Origin: Silicimonas algicola
GTDB taxonomy: Bacteria; Pseudomonadota; Alphaproteobacteria; Rhodobacterales; Rhodobacteraceae
Direction of reading: 5' to 3'
DNA length: 64,000 bases
Assembly: GCF_003148765.1 (NCBI RefSeq)
Contig: NZ_QGGV01000013.1
Location: 62,001 to 126,000, forward strand
How positions within the stretch are numbered: position 1 is the stretch's first letter; each line of letters starts with the position of its first letter. Under the pieces are notes generated by a model, which ran no database searches, was not told the DNA's origin, and was given only the letters and a program-made list of their open reading frames with translations. This document shows, in pieces, positions 44,575-52,392 of this stretch. A program made the translations under genes and the position numbers.

Positions 44575-44940
44575 ATGTACCGGGCTCGAGGCGAAGCGGA
44601 AGGCCAGCGACGATTTCGCGGCATTGAGAGGTGCCGACGTCCTGGCTCGCTTCACTGAGGTCGAGAACGGGCGCGAGAACGAACGTCCGGAACTGGCCAA
44701 GACGCTGACCCTTGCGAAGCTCAATGGGGCGACGCTGGTGATCGACCGGCTCAGCCGCACCGCCGCCTTTCTGCCCACGCTGCGGCAAAGCGGCGTCAGG
44801 TTCCTGGCCTGCGACATGCCGGAGGCCAACGACCTCTCGTTGGTATTATGGCTCTCGCCGCGCAGCAGGAGCGCGGCGCGATCTCCCCGCGGACGAAGGA
44901 GGCGCTGGTAGCCTTGGGTCAGCGGGCGAACGGAAAAGCC
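44575..44940 (+). pseudogene. Serine recombinase N-terminal fragment, frameshifted
   Basis: Starts at GLEAKRKASDDFAALRGADV without the catalytic YERVST block, includes LAKLNGATLVIDRLSRTAAF and ACDMPEANDLS, then loses frame by one base near 44840. The next frame continues MALAAQQERGAISPRTKEAL to about 44940. Non-functional. Confidence 0.8.
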
Positions 44941-45067
44941 GAAGTGACCTCTCCAGGATCGTCGCGGCCGTCGAAGGACGAGGTGCCGGCCCGTCAATAT
45001 CCGTTTGCCAGTAGTCCCCGCTGTCGTACAATCCGCACTGTCCTTCAGGCCATGCAGGGGCAGAACA

Positions 45068-45766
45068 ATGAACCTCCCGCGCGTCATCCTCGCCTTCGCT
45101 ACCGCAGTGGTCTTGGGCTGCATGCCCTCCCAAGCGCCGGCCGACGAGTGCAGCCTGGCGGTTGTCTTCGCGCTCGATGTCTCCAAGAGCATGGATTCGA
45201 CGGAGCACAGCCTGCAGCTCTTGGGCCTCGCCGCTGCGCTCAGGGACCCGGCAGTTCAGGACGTTTTGCTTTCGCAGGGCGCGCCGGTCGCGCTCACCGC
45301 CTTTGAATGGAGCGGACCTGGCTATCAGGCCAATCTCGCGGATTGGATGCTCGTTCTCACCGGACGCGACATCGAGGCTTTCGCGGCCCGCCTCACCGAC
45401 CATGCCCGCGGCGGACGCAGCCAACGCACCGGAACCGGCCCGGCGCTCAGCTTCGCCTATGCCCGCCTTAAGCTAGGGCCCGCCTGCCTGCGCGAGGTGA
45501 TTGACATCTCGAGCGATGGTTACAGCAATGAGGGACAAAGCCCGCACGACTTCTACTCGAGGCTCCCGCCTGACGCCGTCACTGTCAACGCTCTGGTGGT
45601 CGGCGGGAAGCGGCGGCCGGTGCTTTGGGAATGGTTCCGGTCCCAAGTCATCCGCGGCCCGGGTGCGTTTGCAATGGCGACGGAGAGCTTCGACGACTAC
45701 GCAGAGGCGATCCGCGAAAAGCTCCTGCGCGAAGTTCTCGCACCGCAGTTGGCTGAGTCGAAGTAA
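45068..45766 (+). CDS. DUF1194 von Willebrand A-like secreted protein
   Basis: 232 residues, AGGGGCAGAACA before the ATG. The signal sequence is LPRVILAFATAVVLGCMPSQ, with a Cys that might be lipidated. The VWA-like domain has the metal-site motif FALDVSKSMDSTEHSLQL (DxSxS) and VIDISSDGYSNEGQSP. DUF1194 proteins are common in Rhodobacterales and of unknown function. The gene lies between two fragments of recombinase genes that overlap in content, so it was probably carried there by recombination rather than inserted in one gene. Confidence 0.88.
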   Translation: MNLPRVILAFATAVVLGCMPSQAPADECSLAVVFALDVSKSMDSTEHSLQLLGLAAALRDPAVQDVLLSQGAPVALTAFEWSGPGYQANLADWMLVLTGRDIEAFAARLTDHARGGRSQRTGTGPALSFAYARLKLGPACLREVIDISSDGYSNEGQSPHDFYSRLPPDAVTVNALVVGGKRRPVLWEWFRSQVIRGPGAFAMATESFDDYAEAIREKLLREVLAPQLAESK

Positions 45767-45779
45767 GAGGGATCAGGGC

Positions 45780-46090
45780 GCTGGTCGCGCAGCCGAGCGT
45801 GAGGCGATCTCACGGCGCACGAAGGAGGCACTGGCGGCGGCGAAGGCCCGCGGGTGAAGCTCGGCAACCCCAATTGAGCGGCGGCGCTCAGGCGGTCTGG
45901 GAAAGGCGGTGTGGCGCTGCGGGCGACAGTCCAGAGTAACGCGGCCGAGTTCGCGGAGGGCCTGCGACCGGTGTTGGAAAACATCCGCGCTCATGGCGCA
46001 ACGACCCTTCGCGAGACCGCGTCGGAGCTGAACGACCGGGGGACGCTCACTAGGCGCGGTGGCCAATGGCAGGTGTTGAATATCAGAAAC
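45780..46090 (+). pseudogene. Serine recombinase C-terminal fragment with two stops
   Basis: EREAISRRTKEALAAAKARG is followed by a stop caused by a shift, then VKLGNPN, another stop, and RRSGKGGVALRATVQSNAAE through LRETASELNDRGTLTRRGGQ to about 46090. Same family as the gene at 18735; decayed. Confidence 0.8.
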
Positions 46091-46250
46091 CGGTACTGTC
46101 AGAACAAAAGCTGGTGTCCGTCCTTTCCCGCCCACCAGCTCTGGTGCCGGATCAAATTACCCCTATTTGCTTGACCATCATCAAGCATGTGAAGGCGACC
46201 AGCACTGAAATTCCCGCATTCAAACTTATAGGACCGGTCTATTCTGATGG

Positions 46251-47623
46251 TGTGGACGGCTCCACCCCGACGGCATCGCATTGTGCCATGTTGCTGCAGT
46301 GTGACAGCCAACAAAGGAAGGAGCCGACCACATGGAGATTACAACACTCGGGATCGATCTGGCCAAGTCCGTCTTTCAGCTTCATGGCGTTGATAAGGAT
46401 GGCGCTGTTGTTTTGCAGAGGAAGGTGCGAAGAGCTGCTCTGCTCGATGTCCTCGGCAGGCTTGAGCCTTGCCTGATCGGCATTGAGGCGTGCCCGACTT
46501 CGCACTTCTGGGCGCGGGAGATTGCAGCACTCGGTCATGACGTACGGCTGATCCCACCCTCGTATGTGAAGCCCTACGTGAAGCGTCAGAAGAATGATGC
46601 GGCCGATGCCGAGGCGATCTGCGAGGCGGTGACCCGGCCGAACATGCGCTTTGTCCCCGTGAAGACCGAAGATCAGCAGGCGGTCCTCGTCCTGCACCGG
46701 TCGCGCGACCTGCTGATGCGACAGCGCACGATGATCCTCAACGCCATCCGAGCACATCTGGCGGAGTTCGGGACGATCACCGCGCAGGGGCCACGGAGTG
46801 TTGTCGACCTCGTCCGGCGCCTGAGCGACCCGGACGACGGGCTGGACTTGCCAGCTCTCGCTCGGTCGGCGCTTCTATCGCTGGCCGCCCAGCTTGAGAC
46901 CTTGACTGAAGAGATCCGCAAAATCGAACGCCAGCTCATGGCGTGGCACCGGCAGAACCAGGCAAGCCAGCGACTGGAAACGATCCCGGGCGTAGGCCTC
47001 ATTACCGCCACGGCCCTCGCAGCCAGTGTGCCGGATCCGACCGTCTTCAAATCGGGCCAGCAGTTCGCGGCCTGGCTCGGTCTCGTGCCACGACAGAACT
47101 CCTCAGGCGGCAAGGATCGGCTGGGACGGGTCTCGAAGATGGGGAACGGCTATCTGCGCCGATTGCTTGTGGTCGGCGCCACCTCGGTGACACGGCGCGC
47201 GCCAACCACCGATACCCGGACCGGGGCCTGGGTCAGATCACTCCTTGAGCGCAAGCCAACGCGGCTCGTGACCGTGGCCATTGCCAACAAGACCGCGCGC
47301 ACAGCGTGGGCACTTCTTGCGAAGGGAGAGACCTACAGGGTCGCAGCGGCCATCTGAACGACGGAGGACATGGCGGCGCTCCAAAGGCACCGCGACGAGA
47401 TGCAAGGGCAGACGTGAGTGATGATGATCAAGCGTGGCCGCTGCCGGGGCACTCCGAGGTCTTGTCTGGGCGTCAACGCTCGTTAATCTGATTGGGACCC
47501 GGCAAGCGGACTTCATCAGGGCCAGCGGTCAGACACGCCGCGCACACAGGCCGGACAAATGACCGCTACCTGCTTCGATTCAAGTCGCTCGAGAAAACCC
47601 TTGCAAAACCGGAGCCGTCCACA
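46251..47623 (+). mobile_element. IS110-family element (IS1111-like) with subterminal inverted repeats
   Basis: TGTGGACGGCTCC at 46251-46263 and GGAGCCGTCCACA at 47611-47623 are perfect 13-base inverted repeats flanking one intact transposase gene. IS1111-group members of the IS110 family have such subterminal repeats, unlike other IS110 elements; true tips would lie a few bases outside. No target duplication is expected for this family. The ~250 bases from the transposase stop to the right repeat hold no gene. Confidence 0.85.
46332..47357 (+). CDS. IS110-family transposase
   Basis: 341 residues, intact. The N-terminal RuvC-like DEDD domain begins TTLGIDLAKSVFQLHGVD with the first Asp; the Glu is in CLIGIEACPTSHFWARE and later acidic residues are in KNDAADAEAICEAV. 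The C-terminal Transposase_20 domain has ETIPGVGLITATALAASV, with a Ser in the conserved SSGGKDRLGRVSKMGN block. Ribosome site AAAGGAAGGAGCCGACCAC. Probably still active. Confidence 0.95.
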   Translation: MEITTLGIDLAKSVFQLHGVDKDGAVVLQRKVRRAALLDVLGRLEPCLIGIEACPTSHFWAREIAALGHDVRLIPPSYVKPYVKRQKNDAADAEAICEAVTRPNMRFVPVKTEDQQAVLVLHRSRDLLMRQRTMILNAIRAHLAEFGTITAQGPRSVVDLVRRLSDPDDGLDLPALARSALLSLAAQLETLTEEIRKIERQLMAWHRQNQASQRLETIPGVGLITATALAASVPDPTVFKSGQQFAAWLGLVPRQNSSGGKDRLGRVSKMGNGYLRRLLVVGATSVTRRAPTTDTRTGAWVRSLLERKPTRLVTVAIANKTARTAWALLAKGETYRVAAAI

Positions 47624-47783
47624 AATGACAAGACCCTTGCGGCCGCGGCGGTCAGGCATGTGGTGCTATTGAAAACTTAAACCGGGCGGCGCCCTGATAA
47701 TAATTTATGACGCGAGGCACCGCCCGAGGGGACAGGAGCGTGTTCTCGTCCCGTTTAAGAGCCTAGCCCTCGATCCGGGCCCT

Positions 47784-48343
47784 TCAAGGTGCTTGTTCGG
47801 ACAAGGCGCTTTGTTGCCAAAATCGCGCCCATGCCGCTCCAGCGCCTCGGCCAGCAGCGCGTTTCGGCGAGGCCAAAATCCTCAAAAAGCCAAATCCCTC
47901 CCGGGTTCTGTTCAACCAGGAAACGTTGATCTCCTGATAAAGCGACAGAAGTTTAACGTTGAACTCGCTTCTTCGATCCCGGTTCTGGTTCATCACGAAG
48001 ATATAACCAGCCGTGGTAAAGGCATTTTCCTTCGCGATCAGCATAGACTCTGTCGCATGTTCGGTCGGATCAGCTCGACGCAGTCTCGGTCCGTCCAGCG
48101 TCTCGTCTAGAAAGCGCAGGATCACGAGGCTCTCTTTAAGGATCTTTCCATCGGCGGATTCAAGGATGGGAAGGGCAGTCGCGCCCCGGGTCTTGGCCAG
48201 AAGCTCCGGATCGCGGGGTTGGGTTATATCGACGACCCGAAACGTGACGGCTCCACCTGTCCGCGGAGAGCGAGGAGGATTTCGAGCCGTTGAGAGAACG
48301 GGCAGACGGGAATGTGGTAGACGATGGGTTGCGAGACCAATGA
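47784..48343 (-). pseudogene. Glutathione S-transferase-like gene, frameshifted
   Basis: The minus strand starts around 48343 with VSQPIVYHIPVCPFSQRLEI (thioredoxin-fold CPFS motif), shifts frame near 48250 and continues FRVVDITQPRDPELLAKTRG, then ALPILESADGKILKESLVIL, RFLDETLDG and a helical C-terminal part. A second shift occurs near 47890. The start codon is unclear (TTG). Remnant of a GST/omega-class-like gene. Confidence 0.75.
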
Positions 48344-48399
48344 TTTAGTCCAGGCGAGGACCGGTGACGGGCAAGGTAGGAGCACCGAGCACAGCGTGA

Positions 48400-48558
48400 T
48401 TGCGGGATGTCGTCGGGTATTCGGAAGTGCTCGGCTGATCTGTCCTCGAAGAAGCGCTCGATGCCACTGGGAGTCAAGATCGCCAAATGGCGGTGCAGTC
48501 CGTGCCGGTCGACCTTTAAGCGCTTGGTTTCCGGGGTCGCCCGGCCTGCCATGTCTTT
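48400..48558 (-). pseudogene. Cupin-like C-terminal fragment
   Basis: The minus frame contains GLHRHLAILTPSGIERFFED followed by RSAEHFRIPDDI. This resembles the end of small cupin proteins, where an xxLxITPGGFExFF strand follows the last His. It is short, without a start or the metal-binding motifs, so the assignment is weak. Confidence 0.35.
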
Positions 48559-48559
48559 G

Positions 48560-48848
48560 TGGCAAAGCCAGACCATCGACGACCGAGACCAACCGAATTG
48601 CCGCGGCAGAATTTACGGGGCAACAAGCAGCCGGTCATCCCAAGCTGCACGGAACTCTTCCGGACCCGGAGTACCAGCGTCAGCTCTTGGCCCACCTATG
48701 CCGGCATTGTTCACTGCCATGTGCAGGGCGCCGAAGGTTTGCTAAGTGAAAGCTACCATTGCTTCCACCTGAGAAGCGTCGGCTACATCGAGCTGAAACG
48801 CAGCCGCCCGCCCATCAGCACGCTCAATGGCCTTTTCGGTTTCAGCTA
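48560..48848 (-). pseudogene. Short-chain dehydrogenase fragment
   Basis: Minus strand: AAAFQLDVADASQVEAMVA then, one frame over, FGALHMAVNNAGIGGPRADA. The NNAG element and the preceding D-V pattern are typical of classical SDRs. Stops and shifts interrupt it and both ends are lost; the IS6 right end begins at 48861. Confidence 0.65.
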
Positions 48849-48860
48849 AGCCATCCCGAT

Positions 48861-49675
48861 GGTGCTGTCAGACAAATGCGAACCAGTCTCCGCTGGGACA
48901 GTGACACTGCCCCTTATGCCACGCAAAGGCCACGCCACTCGGCGAGAGCGGCGGTGCGGTTCAGTTTGAAGAGGTTTCGACTGGAGAGGCTGCGTTCCTG
49001 GTTGAAATGGTTCAAGACGGAAGCATGAACGGCGGCGAACTTCTGAAGACTTCGCATACGCCGGAACCGAAGCATCGCCCGCTCTCGTCGTCGAAAAGGC
49101 AGGTGCGAGTTCTCCGCCCTGTTGTTGACCCAGCGCCCGGTCTCCTGCCGAGCATCAGCGCCAAACTCCTTCAGTGCGGCGCCGTAGGATCTCAGCTTAT
49201 CGGTGACGATGGTCTCAGGTCGTCCATGCTTGCGCATTGTTTTCCTGAGGAATCTCAACGCCGCCTTCTTGTCACGCCTCTTCGTAACCAAGCTCTCCAG
49301 AACCTCGCCCTCGTGATCAACCGCCCGCCAAAGATAGTGGGTCTCGCCGTTGATCTTCACGAACATCTCGTCCAGATGCCACCGCCATCGGCTGGAGCGC
49401 ATGCCCTCGATGCGTCGCTTCCGGATTTCTGAAGCGAACATCGGCCCGAACCTGTGCCACCAATATCGGATCGTCTCGTGGCTTACTTCGATGCCCCGCT
49501 CATGCAGCAGGTCCTCTACGTTCCGAAGCGACAGCGGGAACCGGACGTACAGCATCACCGCCAGGCGGATAATCTCGGGCGACGTCTTGAAGTACTTGAA
49601 TGGGGATCGTTTGGGCATCGCAGAAGGGTAAGGCGGTCGTCGTTCCGTCTCAAGCCGAGTTGCTCTGACAAGACC
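48861..49675 (-). mobile_element. IS6-family element, complete and intact
   Basis: 815 bases bounded by GGTGCTGTCAGA (48861-48872) and, inverted, GGTCTTGTCAGA (49664-49675). It contains one uninterrupted transposase gene and is inserted inside an older IS6 copy, whose remains follow at 49676. No 8-base duplication is seen. This is the only IS6 copy in the window that should encode an active enzyme and could move the defective ones. Confidence 0.92.
48914..49618 (-). CDS. IS6-family transposase
   Basis: 234 residues, the normal size. An N-terminal zinc-less HTH region (MPKRSPFKYFKTSPEIIRLA; RNVEDLLHERGIEVSHETIR) is followed by the DDE core: Asp in WRWHLDEMFVKINGETHYLW, Asp in ETIVTDKLRSYGAALKEFG, Glu in NNRAENSHLPFRRRERAML. 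The C terminus LFKLNRTAALAEWRGLCVA matches the ends of the damaged copies. Cointegrate-forming, copy-in mechanism expected for the family. Confidence 0.95.
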   Translation of the reverse strand: MPKRSPFKYFKTSPEIIRLAVMLYVRFPLSLRNVEDLLHERGIEVSHETIRYWWHRFGPMFASEIRKRRIEGMRSSRWRWHLDEMFVKINGETHYLWRAVDHEGEVLESLVTKRRDKKAALRFLRKTMRKHGRPETIVTDKLRSYGAALKEFGADARQETGRWVNNRAENSHLPFRRRERAMLRFRRMRSLQKFAAVHASVLNHFNQERSLSSRNLFKLNRTAALAEWRGLCVA

Positions 49676-49996
49676 GGTTCCACCAGTACCGGACCGTCTC
49701 GTGGCTGACGTCGACACCGCGTTCGTGCAGCAAGTCTTCGACGTTGCGCAATGTGAGAGGGAAGCGGACGTAGACCATTACCGCCAGGCGAATGATTTCT
49801 GGACTGGTCTTGAAGTGGCGAAACGGCCTGGGTTTGGTCATCGGGGCAGGGTAGAGGCCGCCGGCCCGCCTAAAGTCGGTTTCCTCTGACAGCACCCGGG
49901 CGAGGTATTGAAGTAACGGAACGGGGAGCGCTGGGTCATCCGAGCAGGCTAGGCGGCCGCCCCAGTCGCCACAAGGAGGTTTGCTCTGACAGCGCC
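49676..49996 (-). mobile_element. Two nested IS6 5' fragments
   Basis: 49676-49896 is the 5' part of an IS6 copy (transposase start MTKPRPFRHFKTSPEIIRLA to about residue 75, then cut by the intact element), ending in a perfect tip GGTGCTGTCAGA. 49897-49996 is the tip of another copy (start MTQRSPFRYFNTSPG, tip GGCGCTGTCAGA). The series of left ends mirrors 41995-42279. Confidence 0.85.
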
Positions 49997-50091
49997 CACT
50001 AGCTCCGTTCATCTTTGCGGGCGCCGCCGGAGCAGCCGAGCGGCGCGGGGCGGGTAGCGTCTAATTTGCGCGACGACGAGGTGCCGCCGCG

Positions 50092-51009
50092 CTAACGAAA
50101 CCGGCCTTCGCGAACGAATTCGTGGGCGAGAATAAGAATTTCGTCCTTCATGATCCGTGAAGAATGCGAGAGTGCATGGTCACGTGCGGAAAGCAACTGC
50201 AGTGGTCGTCTCAAAGGCGGATCGACAATTTGGTAGGCCGCGAGCCGGCCCTCTGCGACATCTTCGGCGATCGCGCTCCAAGACAGAACGGAACAGCCGA
50301 AACGGCGGCGGACAGCCTCTTTGATGGCCGGAAAGGAGGTGAATTCCAGCCACGGCTCCAAGTCGTGCCCCTGGTCCGCTGCAGCCGTCTCCAACAAGAT
50401 GCGGACGGAGTTGGGCTGCGGGTTCAGGATCAGTGGGATCCCGATAACCTCCGAGAGCGAAATGGTTGATCCCGCACTTTGCACCACGCCGGGCGCAGCG
50501 ACTAAACAAAGATGCTCATCACAAAGATGCTCGACGACGAGGCGGGAAGAGTGCTTCGGCAATGTCGAGAACCCAATTTGTAGTTCGCCGTTTAGCAGCC
50601 AGCTCTCTATCTGATCACTAAGTCCATCAAGAAGGCGGAGCCTGAAATTGGGGAACTTCTGCCGGAGCCGCTCGAGCATCGGAACGGCGAATGCCTCAGT
50701 GAGAGACGGGATGAGACCCACCGAAACTGGCGGCCCCGAGAGATCGGAGACACGGTTGAGCAGCTGGTCTTCTGCAATCGCGACGCACGAAAGGATGGCA
50801 TGGGCATGCTCCAAGAGGAGGCTGCCGTCCTCAGTCAGCGTCATTCCCTGTGAGGATCGGATAAACAGCTTTGTGCCAAGAATAGTTTCCAGGGAAGCTA
50901 TGTTGTGGCTCAGAGCTGGCTGTGCGACCCCCAAAGTTCGCGCAGCTTGCGACATACTTCCCACCTCGGCGATTCGGGCGAAGTAGCGGAGGTGCCGGAT
51001 CTCCAGCAT
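50092..51009 (-). CDS. LysR-family regulator
   Basis: 305 residues. N-terminal winged helix: LRYFARIAEVGSMSQAARTL then VAQPALSHNIASLETILGTK. The effector domain spans ~90-295 (SVGLIPSLTEAFAVPMLERL; LQIGFSTLP; AAPGVVQ). It is divergent from the hydratase/CoA-transferase operon at 51310, and a dyad with T-N11-A spacing lies at 51219-51233 in the shared promoter region. Predicted to activate that operon in response to the substrate or a CoA-ester precursor. Confidence 0.93.
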   Translation of the reverse strand: MLEIRHLRYFARIAEVGSMSQAARTLGVAQPALSHNIASLETILGTKLFIRSSQGMTLTEDGSLLLEHAHAILSCVAIAEDQLLNRVSDLSGPPVSVGLIPSLTEAFAVPMLERLRQKFPNFRLRLLDGLSDQIESWLLNGELQIGFSTLPKHSSRLVVEHLCDEHLCLVAAPGVVQSAGSTISLSEVIGIPLILNPQPNSVRILLETAAADQGHDLEPWLEFTSFPAIKEAVRRRFGCSVLSWSAIAEDVAEGRLAAYQIVDPPLRRPLQLLSARDHALSHSSRIMKDEILILAHEFVREGRFR

Positions 51010-51218
51010 TGTTCGCGACGCCCCCGTTGACCAGAAGGTATCACTTGGTAGATCGGAAGAGCGCTATTGTCCAGACATGCGGCGCGGTGACTACCGCCCT
51101 CCTGTCGACAGTAAGTATGAGCGATAGGAGCTGCAAGCGCTGCCACCAGACTACTGCCCCGAAACTGTGGGCTACGGATCCGCTCACCTCTACGCCCATA
51201 CCAGCACACTATAGCATC

Positions 51219-51233
51219 ATACTCATTCTGTAT
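51219..51233. promoter_or_regulatory. Candidate LysR operator
   Basis: ATAC-TCATTCT-GTAT: paired ATAC/GTAT arms containing the T-N11-A arrangement typical of LysR sites, 77 bases before the first hydratase gene. Confidence 0.4.
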
Positions 51234-51309
51234 TTCCGGTGTCGACAGATGGCCATATTGTCTTGGTCAGAATATTGTCTTGGGCAGAGCAGCAGGCGGA
51301 AAGGAAGCC

Positions 51310-51855
51310 ATGACGGTGGCATCGGAAAGCACGGACGCCTACCTGACGGATGAGATTCGTGTGCTTGTTGGTCAGAAGTCCGAATGGATGCGCGCGCCGC
51401 ATCCTGTCGAGGGAAGCGAGGTACGCCGCTTCTTCCACGCAACGATGGAGTTGCATGCAAAATACATTGATGACGACTGGGCCGCTCAGTCTCGTTACCG
51501 GAAGCGCGTCGCTCCCATCGGCTTCCCCGTTCACGCTTTCCGCCGCGGCCCCTTGGACACCGACCCTCTTGAAAGAATGGATGATCCAGACTTCGACGGC
51601 GTGAGTCGCTCGTTCCGCCCCGGTCTACCGCCAGTGCCGATACCGCTCCCGGGCATTCTGAATGGCGGCTACGAGTATGAACTCTACAGCCACGTGCACC
51701 ATGGCGAAGAGATGCTGATGCGCAGCAATTATGCTAGTTTCGTCGAGCGTGAGGGCCGCTCTGGTCGTATGGTGTTCATCGCTATCGAAGACGAGTTCCG
51801 GACGGCTGAGGGTCGGCCGCTGCTGCACTCAGTCAACACGATGATCTTGCGCTAG
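51310..51855 (+). CDS. FAS1-like/MaoC N-terminal dehydratase subunit
   Basis: 181 residues from ATG 51310, behind GGAAAGGAAGCC. It matches the N-terminal hotdog half of MaoC/HTD2-type hydratases: LVGQKSEWMRAPHPVEGSEV, RRFFHATMELHAKYIDDDWA, LPGILNGGYEYELYSHVHHG and VFIAIEDEFRTAEG. Such halves usually structure the active site made with a catalytic partner, here encoded ten bases downstream. The pair would form a split enoyl-CoA hydratase. First gene of the operon controlled by the divergent LysR. Confidence 0.85.
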   Translation: MTVASESTDAYLTDEIRVLVGQKSEWMRAPHPVEGSEVRRFFHATMELHAKYIDDDWAAQSRYRKRVAPIGFPVHAFRRGPLDTDPLERMDDPDFDGVSRSFRPGLPPVPIPLPGILNGGYEYELYSHVHHGEEMLMRSNYASFVEREGRSGRMVFIAIEDEFRTAEGRPLLHSVNTMILR

Positions 51856-51864
51856 GGGGCATGC

Positions 51865-52344
51865 ATGCAGTTCGAGAGCGTCATCGTGGGACAGGAACTT
51901 CCAGAGGTTGTAAAAGGGCCGATGAGCGTTGGCCATATCGTTCGCTGGTCGGCGGCGATGGAGAACTGGCACCGCATCCACTTTGACTGGCGCTATGCCA
52001 CAGAGCACGATGGCCTTCCCGACGTATTGGTGAACGGATCGTGGAAGCAGCACGTACTCATGCAGCTACTGAGCGACTGGGTCGGCGAGGACGGCTGGGT
52101 CTGGCGGATCAGCTTCCAATACCGCGGAATGAACATACCGGGCGACACTCTCACCGCCTGGGGTCGCGTCACCGGTACGGAAGTAGCCGGAGCCTACGGT
52201 GTTGTGCGCCTCGAGATCGGAATGAAGGACCAGAATGGGATCGAAGGTTCCCCAGGCGAAGCCAGCGTCGTGATACGCCGCGAGAATGGTCCGGCAGTGC
52301 CTTACCCGTTCGATGCAGCCTGCCTCGGTCGAGCGACCGCCTGA
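51865..52344 (+). CDS. MaoC-family enoyl-CoA hydratase subunit
   Basis: 159 residues. Hydratase-2-like motif MENWHRIHFDWRYATEHDGL with downstream VNGSWKQHVLMQLLSDWVG. The HRIHFD form, with Asn in place of the common Asp, resembles mesaconyl-CoA hydratase and HTD2-like proteins rather than PhaJ. C-terminal ISFQYRGMNIPGDTLTAWGR is the usual hotdog strand. Expected to hydrate an enoyl-CoA, perhaps of a dicarboxylic or branched acid, with the protein encoded upstream. Confidence 0.88.
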   Translation: MQFESVIVGQELPEVVKGPMSVGHIVRWSAAMENWHRIHFDWRYATEHDGLPDVLVNGSWKQHVLMQLLSDWVGEDGWVWRISFQYRGMNIPGDTLTAWGRVTGTEVAGAYGVVRLEIGMKDQNGIEGSPGEASVVIRRENGPAVPYPFDAACLGRATA

Positions 52345-52392
52345 AGCCGCGATGAACTGCGGCACAACAATTGACAACTCTGAGGTCCGCAA

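Noticed and set aside
50164-50509. Plus- and minus-strand frames inside the LysR gene
   Set aside because: Shadows of a complete, well conserved LysR protein.
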